Origin: Heterostelium multicystogenum
Lineage: Eukaryota; Evosea; Eumycetozoa; Acytosteliales; Acytosteliaceae
DNA: 64,000 nucleotides
NCBI GenBank assembly: GCA_003667245.1
Contig: RCNN01000008.1
Span: 124,001 to 188,000, forward strand
Direction of reading: 5' to 3'
Shown here: positions 10,820-24,332 of the stretch, piece after piece
Numbering within the stretch: the first letter of the stretch is position 1
Layout: every line of letters begins with the position of its first letter
The notes under the pieces: generated by a model
What the model was told of the DNA's origin: nothing
What the model saw: only the letters and a program-made list of their open reading frames with translations
The model's database searches: none
Program-made: the position numbers and the translations under genes

Positions 10820-13682
10820 CTATTTGGAGGGAGTGGAAGTTGATTTCTTGATGGGCAATAGTACCTCTTGTTGAGTGTCAAGAACAAGCTCTTTGGTTTC
10901 TAGATAGGCTATCAAATGCTCTCTGCTCTCAAAGGAGAGTTGTTTCTCTAAAAAGTTAAAGTGAATCGATGGTTTGTATGCCTTGACCATTGCTGCCAGA
11001 GCTTGATCCCTAACTTTGGTTGCCAGCAGTTTGTCAAGGAAGTATTTTTGGTGATTGTAAGAGTTGCAGTACAATCGGTGAAATTGATGGTAGTTTCCAT
11101 TGGCCACGGCACAAGCGACCTTAAACGAGTGATTGACAATCTCATTCTCGAGCAGTGCACTGTTTTAGGCTCGAAAGTAACGTGCAGAGATCCTCCTGGT
11201 TGAACAGCAGTGTGAACAGAATATCGTAGGAGATGAATTCAAACTTGAATTTACTGGTTAGTAATGGCTGTTCATACAGTTCCTTAATTTGTGTAATACA
11301 TTGACCAAACTCTTGGAAGTCATTCTTTAAAGAAAAAGAACATCGATGATTAGATGGGAGAAACAGCTGCAATATTACAATGGGATGGTACATACATTTT
11401 CAAGAGATATGATGGCATTGCTTTCATAGACTTCTAAACAAAAGTGATTTCTGATATGTTGTACAACTAGATCTTGTCGAATCGATTTCAGTTGATCCAG
11501 AGTGTAGTCATAGTTTTTGGTAGTTTTGTATTTTCTGATTAACATGGGCAGCCACTTCTCAAGAATAGACTGCGGTCTAACTTTAGATGGATCGGCTTTC
11601 TGTTTGTAGAAGAAGAAGAAGTTGTTTTTAGGTTAGCGGTGGTTGATCGTTTCAAAGATAGGATCATACAAACGTACTGTTGTTAGTCTTAAATATTTCT
11701 TTTCATATTCACTACATGTACCAACTATTGGTACATTGTCATCGTGATTACCGTTGTTATTGCTGCTACTGTTGTTGCTATCTTTCTTTAATGGTGATGG
11801 TTTTTGTTGTTGTTGCTGTTGAGACTGCTGTTTACTATTCTTTGGCGAGTTATTGTTATTCGATGGATGTTCAAAGATCAATCTTTGAGGTGTGTTGTGT
11901 TGGTGTTGGTGATAGTTTGGTTTGCTGGAGTGTGGAGATGAGGTGATTGGTGAGGAGTATGGACTGAGCTCCTGGATTGGTCTGTGCCTCAGTGGCGGAG
12001 GAGTAAGACAGATCACGTTGGCTTTCAATTTTAACGACTCTGGTGACAGGAGAATTCAATACACTCTCTTCTTTCTCTTTCTTTAGTTTGTCTCTAAGTT
12101 TCTCTTGGAGTAGATATCTCTCTCTTTCTTTAATCTTTGATTCTCTGTCAGTAAAAGCACCAACTACTCGTCTGCCTTGTTGGGAATCATTTTTTTGTTC
12201 TTCCTCGGCCTCTTCTTCTTCATCATAGTCTTCGTTATCGCTGTACTCTTCCTCGTCATCATATTCCTCTTCATCATCTTCATCCTGTTCACTAGCATTT
12301 ATAATTATTCTGCTGCTACCAAGGCTAACAACTTTTCTTTGTCCAGGAGACTGCTGCCTTGATGGAGAGTGTCTTGGTGACTTTTTATCGAAATGATCAA
12401 TATCATGGTGAGATTGTCTCCTGCCAGGTGAGGACACAGATCTGCGCTGAGGTGAATGATTTGGACTCTGTGATGATTGCATTCTACTGTTATCCTCGTT
12501 GATTAAGTCTCTTAGATTGCCCTTGAACAAAGGCTCGCTGTCATTGTCATCGTGATGATGCTTATCTCTGGGATTTCTCATTTGAGGTGATTGTCTTGAT
12601 GGGCTATTTCTATTTGTATCCTCATTGATCAGATCTCTCAGATTTCCTTTGAAAGTAGGGTGAGTGCCAGAGCTATTATCATCATCATCATCATCATTAT
12701 CATAATCATCATCATTGCTATATCTATTATTGTATTTCTGTCTTTGATTGTGTCCTCTGGTATTTGGTGAATTTCTGTGGGGCGATTGATGGTTCCTTGT
12801 TGGACTATTGATGGGACTATTGCTTTCGTTAATAAGATCTCTTAGATTTCCTTTGAAGGCAGGATTGGATCCAGATCTATTATCATCGTCTTCATTATAT
12901 CCATAGTTATTATCATAGTCATCAATATCATCTCTGTTGTTTCTACCTCTTTGGCTTGGTGAGTTATATCTATACTGCTGTTGGTGAGATTGCGGGTGTC
13001 TGAAGTTTGGTGAGTTATTTTCTCTTTCAGTTTCCCTGTTGATCAGATCTCTTAAATCACCTTGATGCTTTGGCGACAAGACAGTGTCTCTTTCGATATC
13101 TCTATCTCTACCTCTGTTATCTCTTTCGTTCCTATCTCTATCTCTGTTGTCTCTGTCATCTCTATCTCTTGAATACTGCTGCTGATGGTGATGCTGCTGA
13201 TGTCTTTGATTTGGTGAGTGTTCGCTCCTGCCGGGTGAATTGAATCGGTTCTTCTTGTTGTCCTTGTGTTGGTTGTGGTGGCGGTGTGATCGGTGCTGAT
13301 AGTCATTGTCCTCATTGTTTTGTTGTTGGTCGAATGACTGATTAGACGGCAATGGAGGACGATCCAAGTCTTCGTATCTTGAGCCTCTTCTCGCAGGTGA
13401 AGATCTCTGATCATTCTGCACATTGTTCTTATTGCTGCCACCAAAAACACTGCTTAGCTTTGAGCTCTGGTACTCATTTAAATATCTAGAGTATTCGTCA
13501 TCATTGTCCTGCTGAGTATTCTGGGTTGCGGAAGGTGGTGGACTTGCAGTGGGTATAATTGGAGAGATTACAATGTTTTTGTATCTATCATCCAGCTGGT
13601 CTGCCAAAGCGACCTCTTCGTCCTCCTCTGTAATTTCACCCCATGATTTAGATCCTAAATCGATTGATGATGAATTAAACAT
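10820..13682 (-). CDS. LENG8-like SAC3/PCI-domain protein with repeated N-terminal motif, two frame breaks
   Basis: LENG8/SAC3-type protein. The family acts in nuclear mRNA handling and export through a SAC3/PCI helical domain. Exons are 11678-13682, 11396-11599 and 10820-11324. The 500-residue N-terminal half is disordered (Arg/Asp/Ser/Asn-rich, acidic DDEEEYDDEEEY stretch). It carries four GNLRDLIN-type copies. The C-terminal part reads GTCSEYEKKYLRLTT, then KADPSKVRPQSIL across intron 2 (GTACGT donor), SIRQDLVVQHIRN and GNYHQFHRLYC, all matching LENG8. Extra A residues at 12029-12032 and 11163-11166 break the frame. LENG8-type GTC..YLRLT lacks the MCP of GANP/Sac3, which supports the LENG8 branch. 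Confidence 0.85.
12499..13062 (-). repeat. four copies of a GNLRDLIN-type protein motif inside the LENG8 gene
   Basis: Coding copies lie at about 13039-13062 (GDLRDLIN), 12829-12852 (GNLRDLIN), 12624-12647 (GNLRDLIN) and 12499-12522 (GNLRDLIN). They are spaced about 210, 205 and 125 bases apart. Three are preceded by FK and most are followed by acidic residues and NSP. The DNA of the copies differs at several synonymous sites, so selection on the peptide is more likely than a recent duplication. Confidence 0.8.
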
Positions 13683-14761
13683 TATTTATATTGATGCTGT
13701 GGTTAACCAATCAACCAATCATCTATCAAACAGACCAGTCAGAGTCAATCAAACAAAATATGTAAACAAATATCAATCTAGATTGATAATAATGATGATG
13801 ATGATGATGATGTTGTTGTTGATGTTGTTGTTGTTTTTGGATAAGCTCTATACTAAACAAAGTATACTAATGTGTGTAGATTGCTTTGGCGGTAAAATGG
13901 GGGTAAGAGCAGTAGCTATGGTTTGTTGTTGGTTGTAGTGTGTGAATATGAATTAAACTATTAATGTTAATCGGATTAGAATACCCCTTTTGCACCTAGA
14001 TAATAAAATAAGCAACAACAACTAATAGACTAAATTAGTGAGGTTAGTTATTAACTAGGCAAAGAACGCAAATAAATAAGGGGGAGTTAGTTGTTACTAA
14101 TTAATAATTATTTGATTATTTCATTTTTTATTTTTAATTTAATTATTATTGGTAATTATTAATATTAATATTTTTAATATGGGTGTATTTGAGAGTTTTG
14201 TGGTATTGTTTGTTTTATTAATAATGTTCACAATTATACACACACACACAGATAAGAGTGAATTCATTACATGTAATTGAAGTGAGCACTGGTAATATTT
14301 TTTTTCTGAAATGAATGATTCACCCTTTACTTCAAATAATAATCATACAAACAAAATCATTTATACACATATTGTGTTGTAACTATTCATTTTGAATATA
14401 ATTGTGATTTGAAATACATAATCACACAAACCATGGTTCACGAAACATATTTTGGAATGAAGTTTGGAGGTAATTCACTGCTTCCTATCATTACACCTGA
14501 AATGAACTTATCTTTTTGAAAACTCTATAATGATTAATAAATCAATCAATATTATTATTCTATTAACATATTGAACAAATTATCATCCATTTAATTTTGT
14601 CATCAATAACAATACTAATAAACACAATAATAATATTTCTTTTTTCTTATTGTATTTCCAAAGAAAATATTAGTATATAAAATTAATAGAAAAGAATAAA
14701 GTTTGGTTTCTTTCATAAACAGTTATTTTCAAAATCAAGATATAGAAAACATACTAATAAA
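13683..14761. other. divergent intergenic region, 1.1 kb
   Basis: Holds the promoters of the LENG8 gene (minus) and of the secreted orphan (plus). Contains GAT/GTT trinucleotide runs at about 13785-13835 and a CA repeat near 14235-14250. The ORF at 13549-13938 on the plus strand is antisense and simple-sequence. No gene seen. Confidence 0.55.
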
Positions 14762-15448
14762 ATGAAAATGAGATTATTTTGTTTATTCATTTGTATATTG
14801 GTCATATCGAAGGAATGTCATGCAGGATTTATTGGACCATCTGGAAATCTAGGAAAATCCAGTATTGCATCACCTTTGGTGTTCAAAATCGCCAATTTTG
14901 TTAAAGATGCTTTTAATCTCTATCAAACCCAAAATGGAGGACAACCAGCAGCTATGTTCTTCCCACAGACCTATGCTACACAATTATCTAATGATATTAT
15001 CTTTTTCATTAAAGTCCAAACCTCACCCAATGATCCAAAGGGTTTCAGCCATATTAGAGTCCGTCTTCCACTTGTAACTTTCTACAACGTAAGTATAAAA
15101 AAGAATATAAATTTATTATTCAATCCTTAGTTTCTAATCAGATTAAAAAAGATCAATCAACCAAGAAACCCAGTATTGGAAGCTGTAGAAAATGGACACA
15201 CTTTGACTGATGATATCGTCTATATGGATGCATCATTATCATTGGTAGGAGGTGTTATCAATATACAACAAGGTGTTTTAGAAGACGAAGATGGAAGAGA
15301 AATCCAACTTAGCCCACAAGTAATTCAAGAAGAAATCAATAGGGTAAACAGTATACAGACCAGAAGAGTTAAAAAAGCTACCGAAATCAATGATCACTTT
15401 ACTTCTCGCCACTTCAACTTTTATTCTTCAAGAGTTTTCAAATATTAA
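14762..15448 (+). CDS. secreted protein of unknown function
   Basis: I do not recognise this family. Exons are 14762-15088 and 15131-15448 with a very short 42-base intron (GTAAGT..TAG), giving 214 residues in one continuous frame. The N-terminus is a clear signal peptide (MKMRLFCLFICILVISKECHA, cleavage probably after CHA). The mature part is mixed polar/hydrophobic without a transmembrane segment. It has few cysteines, and a VRLPLVTFYNFLIRL hydrophobic stretch spans the splice junction. An acidic segment LEDEDGREIQLSP sits in the middle and the C-terminus is aromatic and basic (RHFNFYSSRVFKY). Codon use matches neighbouring genes. Confidence 0.7.
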
Positions 15449-15672
15449 ATTAATAATATGTCTACAACAACCACAACAACCTCTATCTCCATCATCAAAA
15501 ATATTAACATCAATAACAACAATAGCTTAATAGTTGTAAAGTTGAGTTGTAGTGTTTTAGAAACCTCAAAGAATAATAACAACTATGCTAATTACTAATT
15601 CAATAATAAAGTAAAATAAACAACAATTTCATACATTAAATATATTATTGTATAAATAATTTATTAGTTTAA

Positions 15673-18014
15673 TTATGTTTGTAATTTTGTCCAGCCTGTT
15701 ATTCTTGTTAGATATTGTTTGAATCTCTTGTTGTAAGTTGTTGGGTCAACAGCAGACATTGAATCTTTAGTGTCGTAGAGTGTCGCTTTATAGGTGTGTT
15801 CAATTTGCTTCTTGATGTTGTAGGTTGTCAGCATATCGATGATGGCAATATAATAAACTCTGTCATAGTGTTCGCCATCTGGAGTTCTCGATATCATTCC
15901 ACCATTTTCTCTCTTGAAAATCGACAGTCTCTCATTTTCCAAATTTGTCTCCACTGATTTGCCATGTAAATAAGATATTCCAAGTAATAAACTGTAGTCC
16001 ATTGAAAACACCTTCTCTAAATACTATTTTAAATAAACAAGATTTAATTAATCAAAATGCTTATACTTGAATCTGTTCATAATACTTACACTACAATCAA
16101 TTTCAATTTGTTTAAAGAACAATATCTTCATTTCATCAGATATAAATATTCTGGTGCAAAAATCAAGATCCATCAGCACTGATTTACCTGTCTCTGCTTT
16201 TCTGTTGAGAGTGCTACCTTTAAGATCATAGGTTTCGTCAATATGTCTATTCTCAAAAATATTCTCCATCACAACAAAATATGTGTTTTTCATCTTTGAT
16301 GGCGAAATATGATGCAGTCCAAAATATTTAACCAACAATGAATCTTTATATTGGGAAAGATGCTGAATAATAGAAACGATGTTAGTATTCATGTAGGATA
16401 CAAGTATTTGGTACAATTAATTTACCTCGTAGTAGCTTTGTAAAATGGATCTTAGATGGTCAAATTCAGATGATGTTATAGTTTTGATAAGATATTTTTT
16501 GTCGCTTGTGAAATAAAAGAGTGAATTGCTTCTGCCTGGTGTTGGTACCTCTGTGAGTGTGTCACGGGTGAGTGATATCATGTAGTCTGCTGGATTCACA
16601 CCTGAAAGTTCGCGTATCTTTCTAAATACTTTTGGTGCGTAATCTACAAATTTATAAGAGATTGACTGAGAGTTGGATTTCGATGAGTTTGGAGATGTAG
16701 TGTAGGTTTGTTGTTCATATGCGCTATAGTCATCGTCAACCAATAATGAAATGTGCGCAGCTGATGTCTTTCCAAGACTGAAGAGAAGTGAGTTGGAGAT
16801 GGCATGTACCAGCTCGTAGCTTGGGTGGTCCTCAGTGACAACCTGCACATCCTTTGGTGAAGTGGCAGCTTGTGCTGCGAGATTGTCAATGACCTCCTGA
16901 ATAGCACCGATCCACTCATAAGAGTCACGCTCAATTTCCGAGCCGCTCACACAAGAGTAGAGATAGAAAGACTTGCGCGTCGCATGCGAAATCTTGAAGC
17001 AAAAAGACTTCTTTGTCTCAGTGTCAGCCAGTGAAATGGAGCATTCAGAGAGCGGGATCTGGTTGAGCAACGGCTGTCCCTTTTCCTTATAGTACTCCAA
17101 TGAGATATCAGTTAGAATAAAGTAACGCTGCAGCCAATTCTTCCTCAGATGACCTTGTTTGTTTAGATAGCCTTCTTTGATGATTTTGGAGCTTGGTGTG
17201 GTATGATACAAAATCTCACCATCATCTTCATCTTTTTCTTTGCTTGCTGCATCTTGCTCACTATTTTTACTATTTGAAACAGCAGTGCTATTGTTATTGC
17301 CACTGCTTCCACCATTCATCAAACCAATTTTGAATTTGCTTAACCACCAAAACTAGATGAAAGATATTTGCATTAGATATCTATAAAAAGTACTTAATAT
17401 TTAAACAACATAACACCTACACTTCCATTATTATTACTGCCACTTGTGTTACTATTATTTTCATTTTCTTTATTATTACTATTCTCTTTACTATTAATAT
17501 TACTACTGCTGCTGCTATCGTCAGAAGCATTGCTGCTATTGATTGATATGGTTGCAGGAGTAGGTGAGTTGTTGACACTCTTATCTCTAGGTGTTAGAGA
17601 TATTAAAGGTGGAGAACTATTACTACTATTACTATTATTACTATCTACATTGGTATTGGATTGTTGTTGAGAGTTTGTACCACTACAACTCTGTACTTGA
17701 TCCAATGATATATTTTGAGGCTTTGAACTCCTCCATACCTGCGCTAGGTTGCCACTACTTTTATTTTCTTTATTAATTCTATTTTCGCCACTACCAGTGC
17801 TAGTTGTACATTGCTCAGCATCTTTTTGCACATTGTTCAGCTGCAACGCATCCAATTTGCTATCTATACTAGTGTCATTGTGGCTATTATCTTTGCAGGG
17901 ACTGTTGGTGGAGCTGGTTTGGGGTGCAGTAGTTGAACTACTGCTACTTGTTTCCTGGCTGCTCAATGATGTCAAGTTAATTGTTTTGCTATCATCACCT
18001 AAGTGTACATCCAT
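15673..18014 (-). CDS. PH-domain phosphatidylinositol phosphate kinase (PIPK)
   Basis: Makes PIP2-type lipids from PI-monophosphates at membranes. Exons are 17421-18014, 17353?-side to 16426 (16426-17352), 16090-16362 and 15673-16023, giving 714 residues with every exon a multiple of three and no frame break. Residues 1-200 are a Ser/Asn-rich disordered tail. A PH domain follows (IIKEGYLNKQG..LQRYFILTD..WIGAIQEVID). The PIPK catalytic domain has KTITSSEFDHLRSIL, LLVKYFGLH, YDLKGSTLNR and MDYSLLLGI, and ends near TRITGWTKL. The nucleotide-binding lysine is in YLIKTITSSE. The N-terminal PH domain differs from the plain type I/II layout. The activation loop (KDSMSAVDPTTYNKRF) has features nearer type I/III than II, but the substrate class cannot be fixed by eye. 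Confidence 0.87.
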
Positions 18015-19661
18015 AATTAGATTAACTCTATTATTGTAAAATATATATATAACTCTGCAATGCCAATACAATTAAGCTAGAACCAAAAAAAATGTAAATT
18101 TTAATTTTAGATTTATTGTTGTTTTTATTATTTTTTCCAAATTATTTTGCAGATTTTGTTTATTATAAAAAGTAATGGTACCAGAATAGATAGATCTATC
18201 TAATTTTCGAGTCAAACTTTGATATTTAGATTTTATTCTAAATCTAAAGAAATTTATAATATTAATAGTAATACTAGGGAAACATTTATTTAAATCTAGA
18301 AAGAAATAATAACTGATATTTAAATTGGTGAGATAAACAGCGGTTTAGATATGTTAAACCTCACACCCACTTGTATCAATTACTCAGTAGCAACCCACAA
18401 ATTAGATACAATAATGGAGAAATAGACACTAGTGGTATAAAAATGACATTTTTTTAAATGTAGTTATTACTCTTTCTATATCTCACCTGTATCAAGTCGG
18501 GTCATTGGAGTGGCAGCGTTGTTGCTATTGTGAACTGTAGTAAGTGGATAATCATAGTACAAATGAACACATAACATATTATTTAACGAATGCTAATGAA
18601 TCTATCTTCCTCAAGTGATATTATTGTTCAAGATAGCTATAGCAAATACTCATGAGCCCAGCAAACAAATGTACCTGCTATTATTGTATTAGCTATATCA
18701 TTTTTTCTATTTCTATTTCTTGGTAATGTATGGTGCCGCAAATATTATTAATTCATGTGGTAACAGACCTTATCCAAGAAACACAAGGTAACATTCTTCA
18801 CTTCAATCTTTCCATCATTACAAACGTCAACATTTTGACATTATATAAGGTTCTTTGCAAATGATGAAAATCAAAGAGGCTTCAATCACTCTAAATTTTC
18901 TAATGTTAACAGCATGGAATTCTCATCCATCATCCTAAACAACACAAACCACTCCGATATTCCGAAATTTTGATGAATCCACCACACCATTAATATAAAA
19001 TTTATTTGGTTTTTGTTTATCCCCCAAACATTCTTGTTACCACCCATCCCTAAATCAGATCCTTATTAAATGATCACAGTTAGATAAATTGGATCTTTTA
19101 TTGGTTTTGTGGGTTTTTTGTTTTTGAGTTGGCACCCTGTTGTTTCATTGATTGAATAGGCAAGGGTACCTTCTCACATCCATTCGTAACTAGAATATAC
19201 CTCAATTATCCATTCGTAATTTGCAATACAAATATCTAATTGCTTAATCGTTGTTTAATGTTTTCTCTCAATGCAGAGAACTGCGGTATCAGGCCTCCCA
19301 CTAAAGTATGAATACGTAACACCACCGATGTTTTGATACCATTGATTTTTAAAAAAGGGTTGGATGGTATTTAACCAAAATCAATATCTCCCCAACAATA
19401 AAAGCTGCAATATGAGAACTATTTAAAGCAAAAATTGGTTATAATTTCTAAATTCAATTCAATATCCCAATTGGAATGCTACTTCAACTTTGCTTTGTGC
19501 CAAATTCCTATCTAAATTTCACTTGATCCTAATCACTCTACAACATTCAACTTCCAATCCTTCCATTTTATTTAATTCAAATACTTAATAAATCTGTATC
19601 ATATTTGTAAATTTCTCTATTCCTCTTATATTTGTAAATCAAAACCAACTACTCAACGATA
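18015..19661. other. 1.6-kb divergent intergenic region
   Basis: Separates the PIPK (minus) and EGF membrane protein (plus) starts. The ATCCATTCGTAA 12-mer occurs twice (about 19180 and 19208). The stretch 18330-19600 is less AT-extreme than typical spacers here, but I find no ORF over 60 codons and no RNA I can name. It may be a long promoter or a decayed element. Confidence 0.45.
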
Positions 19662-22600
19662 ATGAAATTAACAAAATTTATTTTGTTGTTAATTTCAACC
19701 TCTTTCTTTTTTGGATGTAAATATTTTAGATATATTTAATGGATAGCTTTTGATTTAATGACTAATATTAATGTTTTAAATACAGGCTTTAATACAATAG
19801 TAATTAATGGTGTCACTTATAGGAGAGGTATCACTGTAGGTGACTCTTATGCCAACTCCACCGGATGGTGCAGTATTTCCATTTATTGTGAATTGGATTT
19901 TGTTGACCCAAATCCTTCATTTTATATGGAAGAAGGTGGTAACGCATTCAATGTCATTCCAATTGGATATGAATTTCTTTTCAACGAAGGAGTCAAATAT
20001 ATGACCAAATTGATGTTTTATTATAACAAAAGAAGTAATAACACAATTGAAACCATTAGAATAACCCCAACCAATTCTAGTTCAACAGACTACCAATCGA
20101 TAACATTTTATCCATCATGTATTAGCTGTAAGTTAATCCTTCAACTGAAACCAAAGCTGTTATTCTTTTTAACAATATCAATCACATTATAGATCCAACC
20201 ATTTTAGAGAGACCAAGTATGCCGAAGTTCGATGTACTATCATCAATCGGTTACTCTTTTTTTACTCTTAAAAAGGAAAATATTGACCAACCTGCTAGTA
20301 CAAGACAAACTCCAATTAATGTGAAATGCTCAATATTAGATCCTCAGGTTCCTTTTGATTGCATCGCTCAAATGTATAATCCATATTCTGGACTATACAA
20401 ACTGATGTTTGCTATCAAATCTAATCTTGATTCAAGTCAATATTTAAGTCCATTCAACATTTCCTTAGTAAATTCCAACAATGGTAAAGCTATTGTAGCC
20501 AACCAAACAATCCAACCTTTTCTCCAAACTCCAAAAACAACCTGTAAGATGAAATTATCGATTAATTTAATCTAAACTAACTTTATTATTTGGTTTTTTC
20601 TTATTTAATCAAGTATCAACCAGCCAATTACAATACTACCCAACTAATCATAGTTTGCCTTTGAAAAATGTGTATTCAAGTTTTGTTGCAACCAATCTGA
20701 TGCAAGACCGAGGATTTATTGGATCCAGTTATTATTCAGAATCACTTGAAACTCCAACTAGAATTCAAACTAATTCACTACCACTGCTTGGTAATTTGGA
20801 TAATGCCATCTTTTTTTCAAAGTCTCAATATTCAAAGTCCAATTACTTTACCTACCATACATTTGTTGATTCCAATGGTAATTTAAACAGTCAATTATTA
20901 TCCAACGAGTCATTTATTGAATATGGTACGTATTTACAACATTTTTTAAGAAACTAAAACTGACATTCCGTTCTTTAAGATGTTTCCACTTATTTAAACT
21001 CTATAGATGTTCAAATTGGATCAACTCTTCTTCAAGGATCTATTGTTAATCTGCTTGTAGATCTGAAAAATGTGTCAAATCCAAATTGTAATACAAACAT
21101 CAATGGCATATCCTTTATACATCCAAATCCACCACTTCCATATGGAGTTATGAGTGGAATCTATTCAATGTCCAAGATGTCATATAACTATTATATTTCA
21201 TCATTCGTTGGTAATGGCTCGATCGACTCTATTTTAACATACGAAATGAATCCTTCTCAATCAAAACAAACACAATACCAAAATACACAAATACAAAATG
21301 GTAAGTTAAATATAAATGTTAACACTATTATTAACTAAAGAATAGATAATATGTCCCCATTGATTACATATTTTAATTATACAAAAATTTCAACCTATAC
21401 ATATATTGTGACAGTCAGTTTTTCAGATGCTGAAAGTGGATTTTATCGTGTAGTTGTTTCGTCTAACTGCATTTTGGAGAGATCTGACTTGACATCGGGT
21501 ACCATGAATCAGGGAACTGTTGAAAAAGTATGTTCTTTCTTCTCATCAAGTCCACAAGTTATTTCAATTTCTGATATGGTCGGTAACATCAGAAGTTTCA
21601 ATCTTTATGACATTTATTACTTCGGCCCACCAGGTGAAGAAGAAATATATATTCCTCTTACAATTCCTGAACTAGATACTCCTTTCAACATTACTTATAA
21701 AGAAATAACATATTTTAAATTCCTCAAGAATAGCATTGATACTTCCAATGGTCCAATACAAAATACATTGTTATTTAATATCAGTAATGCCGATATCAAT
21801 TTGAAACCAAGATTTGCTCTAATTTACGACATCAATGATTACTCCAGTCTCAATGAAATGAACACTTTCGAGGGAATATGGGACTTTAATCAAGATTTAT
21901 ATTTAGTTCACTTTGTTGTCCCATCAAGACTATTTACTTCCAATCTCCAATATGCTATTCTCTCTCACTTTGGACCATTAACAAGTCAACAAGTCTTCCT
22001 TAAATTTGGAGTTGAATCAATTCTCAGTGTTACCTCTTCGTCAGCTGACATGATGCCACCCTTAGTTACAAAAATCCTACCATCTGAAATCCAAAATTCA
22101 GTTCAATGGCTTATTACAATTAGTGACACTTTAAATGGATTCAAAAGTGGTTACATAAACTTTACTAGTGATCTATATGCTGTCCCTATTTCAATACCTA
22201 TCGTACCAACTCAGTCCAATGGAATATACATGGCCAACATCAATATTGACCCCTCAACATGTCTAACACAGACTTATGAAATTGTTGGAATATCACTCAT
22301 CGATAATAATGGATATGAATCATCAACATCTAATACCAATCAATTTGACCCTCTGATGCTTATTAGAGGTGATGTAACCAAATCCGTCCTTACAAAACAA
22401 TTCCATTGTTTTACAGTTCCTGAAAGAATCCCGCCAATATTAGACTCTCTTATCATCCCTAAAGGAGGTATTGATGTTAGTAGCCAAGATCGTTCAGTTA
22501 AAATCTCTTTCTCTACCAAAGATTTAAACTCTGGAATTTCAAAGATACCCCCAACTGTCTATCTCTCTAGTATGAATGGGCATGTAATTGGCTTCGAATC

Positions 22601-24118
22601 AACAGAAATACAAAGAACCAACAATGTTGTAAACTACACATCCAGCATAAACATTCCCTTTGGATTTGGATATGGTCTTGATAGGCTTTATATCTCAATA
22701 TATGGAATTATGGACAATCATTTCAACTTGATAGGATACTCCAGCTCCGATTTATCAAATGCTCAATTCGATTCAGTAATTCCTATTAACAAACCAAAGT
22801 TTATTCCATTCATCGAGAAAGCATCGATCTTTAATTCATATGGAGGTGACCTTACACTTACTGGAAAGAATTTCGCAACCTCTAACTTCTATTCCATTGT
22901 AACATCACATGACCAGAGCTTCCCATTAAATACTACCTATACTTCACTTATCAAGAGTGGACTTTATTCAATCTTTACTTTGCCTCCATTAAATAATCCA
23001 TTCAATATTCAGGTTTTTAATCCTCTTCCATCAAATATATTAACAATTACACCTCTAAGTAAGTATATTCCTTATTTTGGTAGATTTATAGTTAATTATT
23101 AATTATATTTTAGACCCTGTTAAACCAAATATAACATGCTCAAGTAAAAACTGTATACATGGTATTTGTAAATTTGAAGTATGTGAATGTTTTACAAACT
23201 ACACTGGTCGTGATTGTTCTTTATTCATTGGAGATAACACCAGACCAGACGGTAACTCTACCAACCCATCTACCAACCCATCTAGTGGAACAACAAAATC
23301 ATTGATTTCACTATATTCTATTCGTGAACTTGATGAACTTGGCTCAACCATTGAAGAGTATTTTGTTGATAAATGGAATTTCACCAACACTACAACCATC
23401 GAGGAAAATAACTTTCTATACACTGGTTTATTAAAATCTGGAACAACTGTTAATATTACGATTCAATATTTCTTGAAAGATACCACCATTTATTTTGGTG
23501 GTCAAAAAATGTAAATATACATATCTATAGGAAACTGTCAAATATCATTTTAACTTTATATACTATAGGAACCTAATAACAGGATCCACCAAGTTCTCCA
23601 TTGAAATGGATTCCTACCCTTTTAAAACGAGAATGAATTCCCTTCAAGTTTTAATCCAAGCTGAAATTTCAAACACTGAATCATGTGGAAATACTTTAAT
23701 TTCAAGTGATGAAAATCTTAGTCAAATCAAATTGATCATGGATGATAAAGTACTATATGGTGAATTTAATCCAACTGGCATTATCGATGGAAGAGTGGTA
23801 AGAATAAGGAATGATATCATCAATAATTCTACATCAGAACAATCAATAGGTACTCTCTTAGGTACAACCATTCCATTTTATAAGAACTCTATTGCACTCG
23901 ACCCCAATTGGTCTATTCTGCTTGATCCTGATTCTAAAAGAAATCAATGTTCCAATGATAAAGGTTTAACCACCATTCAAAAAGTTGGTATTATAATAGC
24001 CTCAGTTGGATTCGCAGTAGTTATTATTTCTTCAATAAGCATATATTACTATAGAAAGAAAAAACAAAAATTGAGAAAATTGGAAATGGCTAAAAGAGTT
24101 AGTTTGTGTCAATTGTAA
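19662..24118 (+). CDS. large EGF/IPT-type single-pass surface protein (ComC-like family)
   Basis: Cell-surface protein of the dictyostelid EGF/E-set type, probably in adhesion or signalling. Eight exons: 19662-19716, 19786-20127, 20193-20543, 20614-20925, 21007-21300, 21346-23058, 23114-23510 and 23569-24118, giving 1337 residues with no frame break over 4 kb. Signal peptide MKLTKFILLLISTSFFFG. The ectodomain has repeated beta-rich modules (DNMSPLITYF, SADMMPPLV, ERIPPILDSL). An IPT/TIG-like segment (YGGDLTLTGKNFATSNF) and one EGF-like module (CSSKNCIHGICKFEVCECF..GRDC) follow. The transmembrane helix IIIASVGFAVVIISSISIYYY sits before a short basic tail. Introns mostly interrupt codons in phase 1. 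The family link is by architecture only. Confidence 0.75.
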
Positions 24119-24332
24119 ATTGTAAAATAAATATATATGTGTAGACTTTTATAAATCTTAGTCCTTATGTATCTTTCGATTTAGATGTGTTTATTTTGAT
24201 TTAGATGTCTGGCGTTGAAGAAAGTCGACCGATGGAAACGTAGATTTACTACTCGACAATTGAAGAATGATGAATATATAGGTCAGGATTTCGAAGGAGA
24301 AGAAAATTTTACCAACAAAAACCAGCAAACAT

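Noticed and set aside
11600..11677. In-frame stop after FETINHR in the LENG8 gene, suggesting truncation
   Set aside because: A GTACGT..CAG intron removes it and joins YLRLTT to KADPSKVRP exactly as in LENG8.
17446..18039. Plus-strand Leu-rich ORFs opposite the PIPK leader
   Set aside because: They are antisense reads of Ser/Asn-codon repeats in the PIPK 5' exon.
24170..24330. Possible second retroelement fragment near the first tRNA
   Set aside because: Short mixed-frame patch with stops and no recognisable motif or poly(A) tail.
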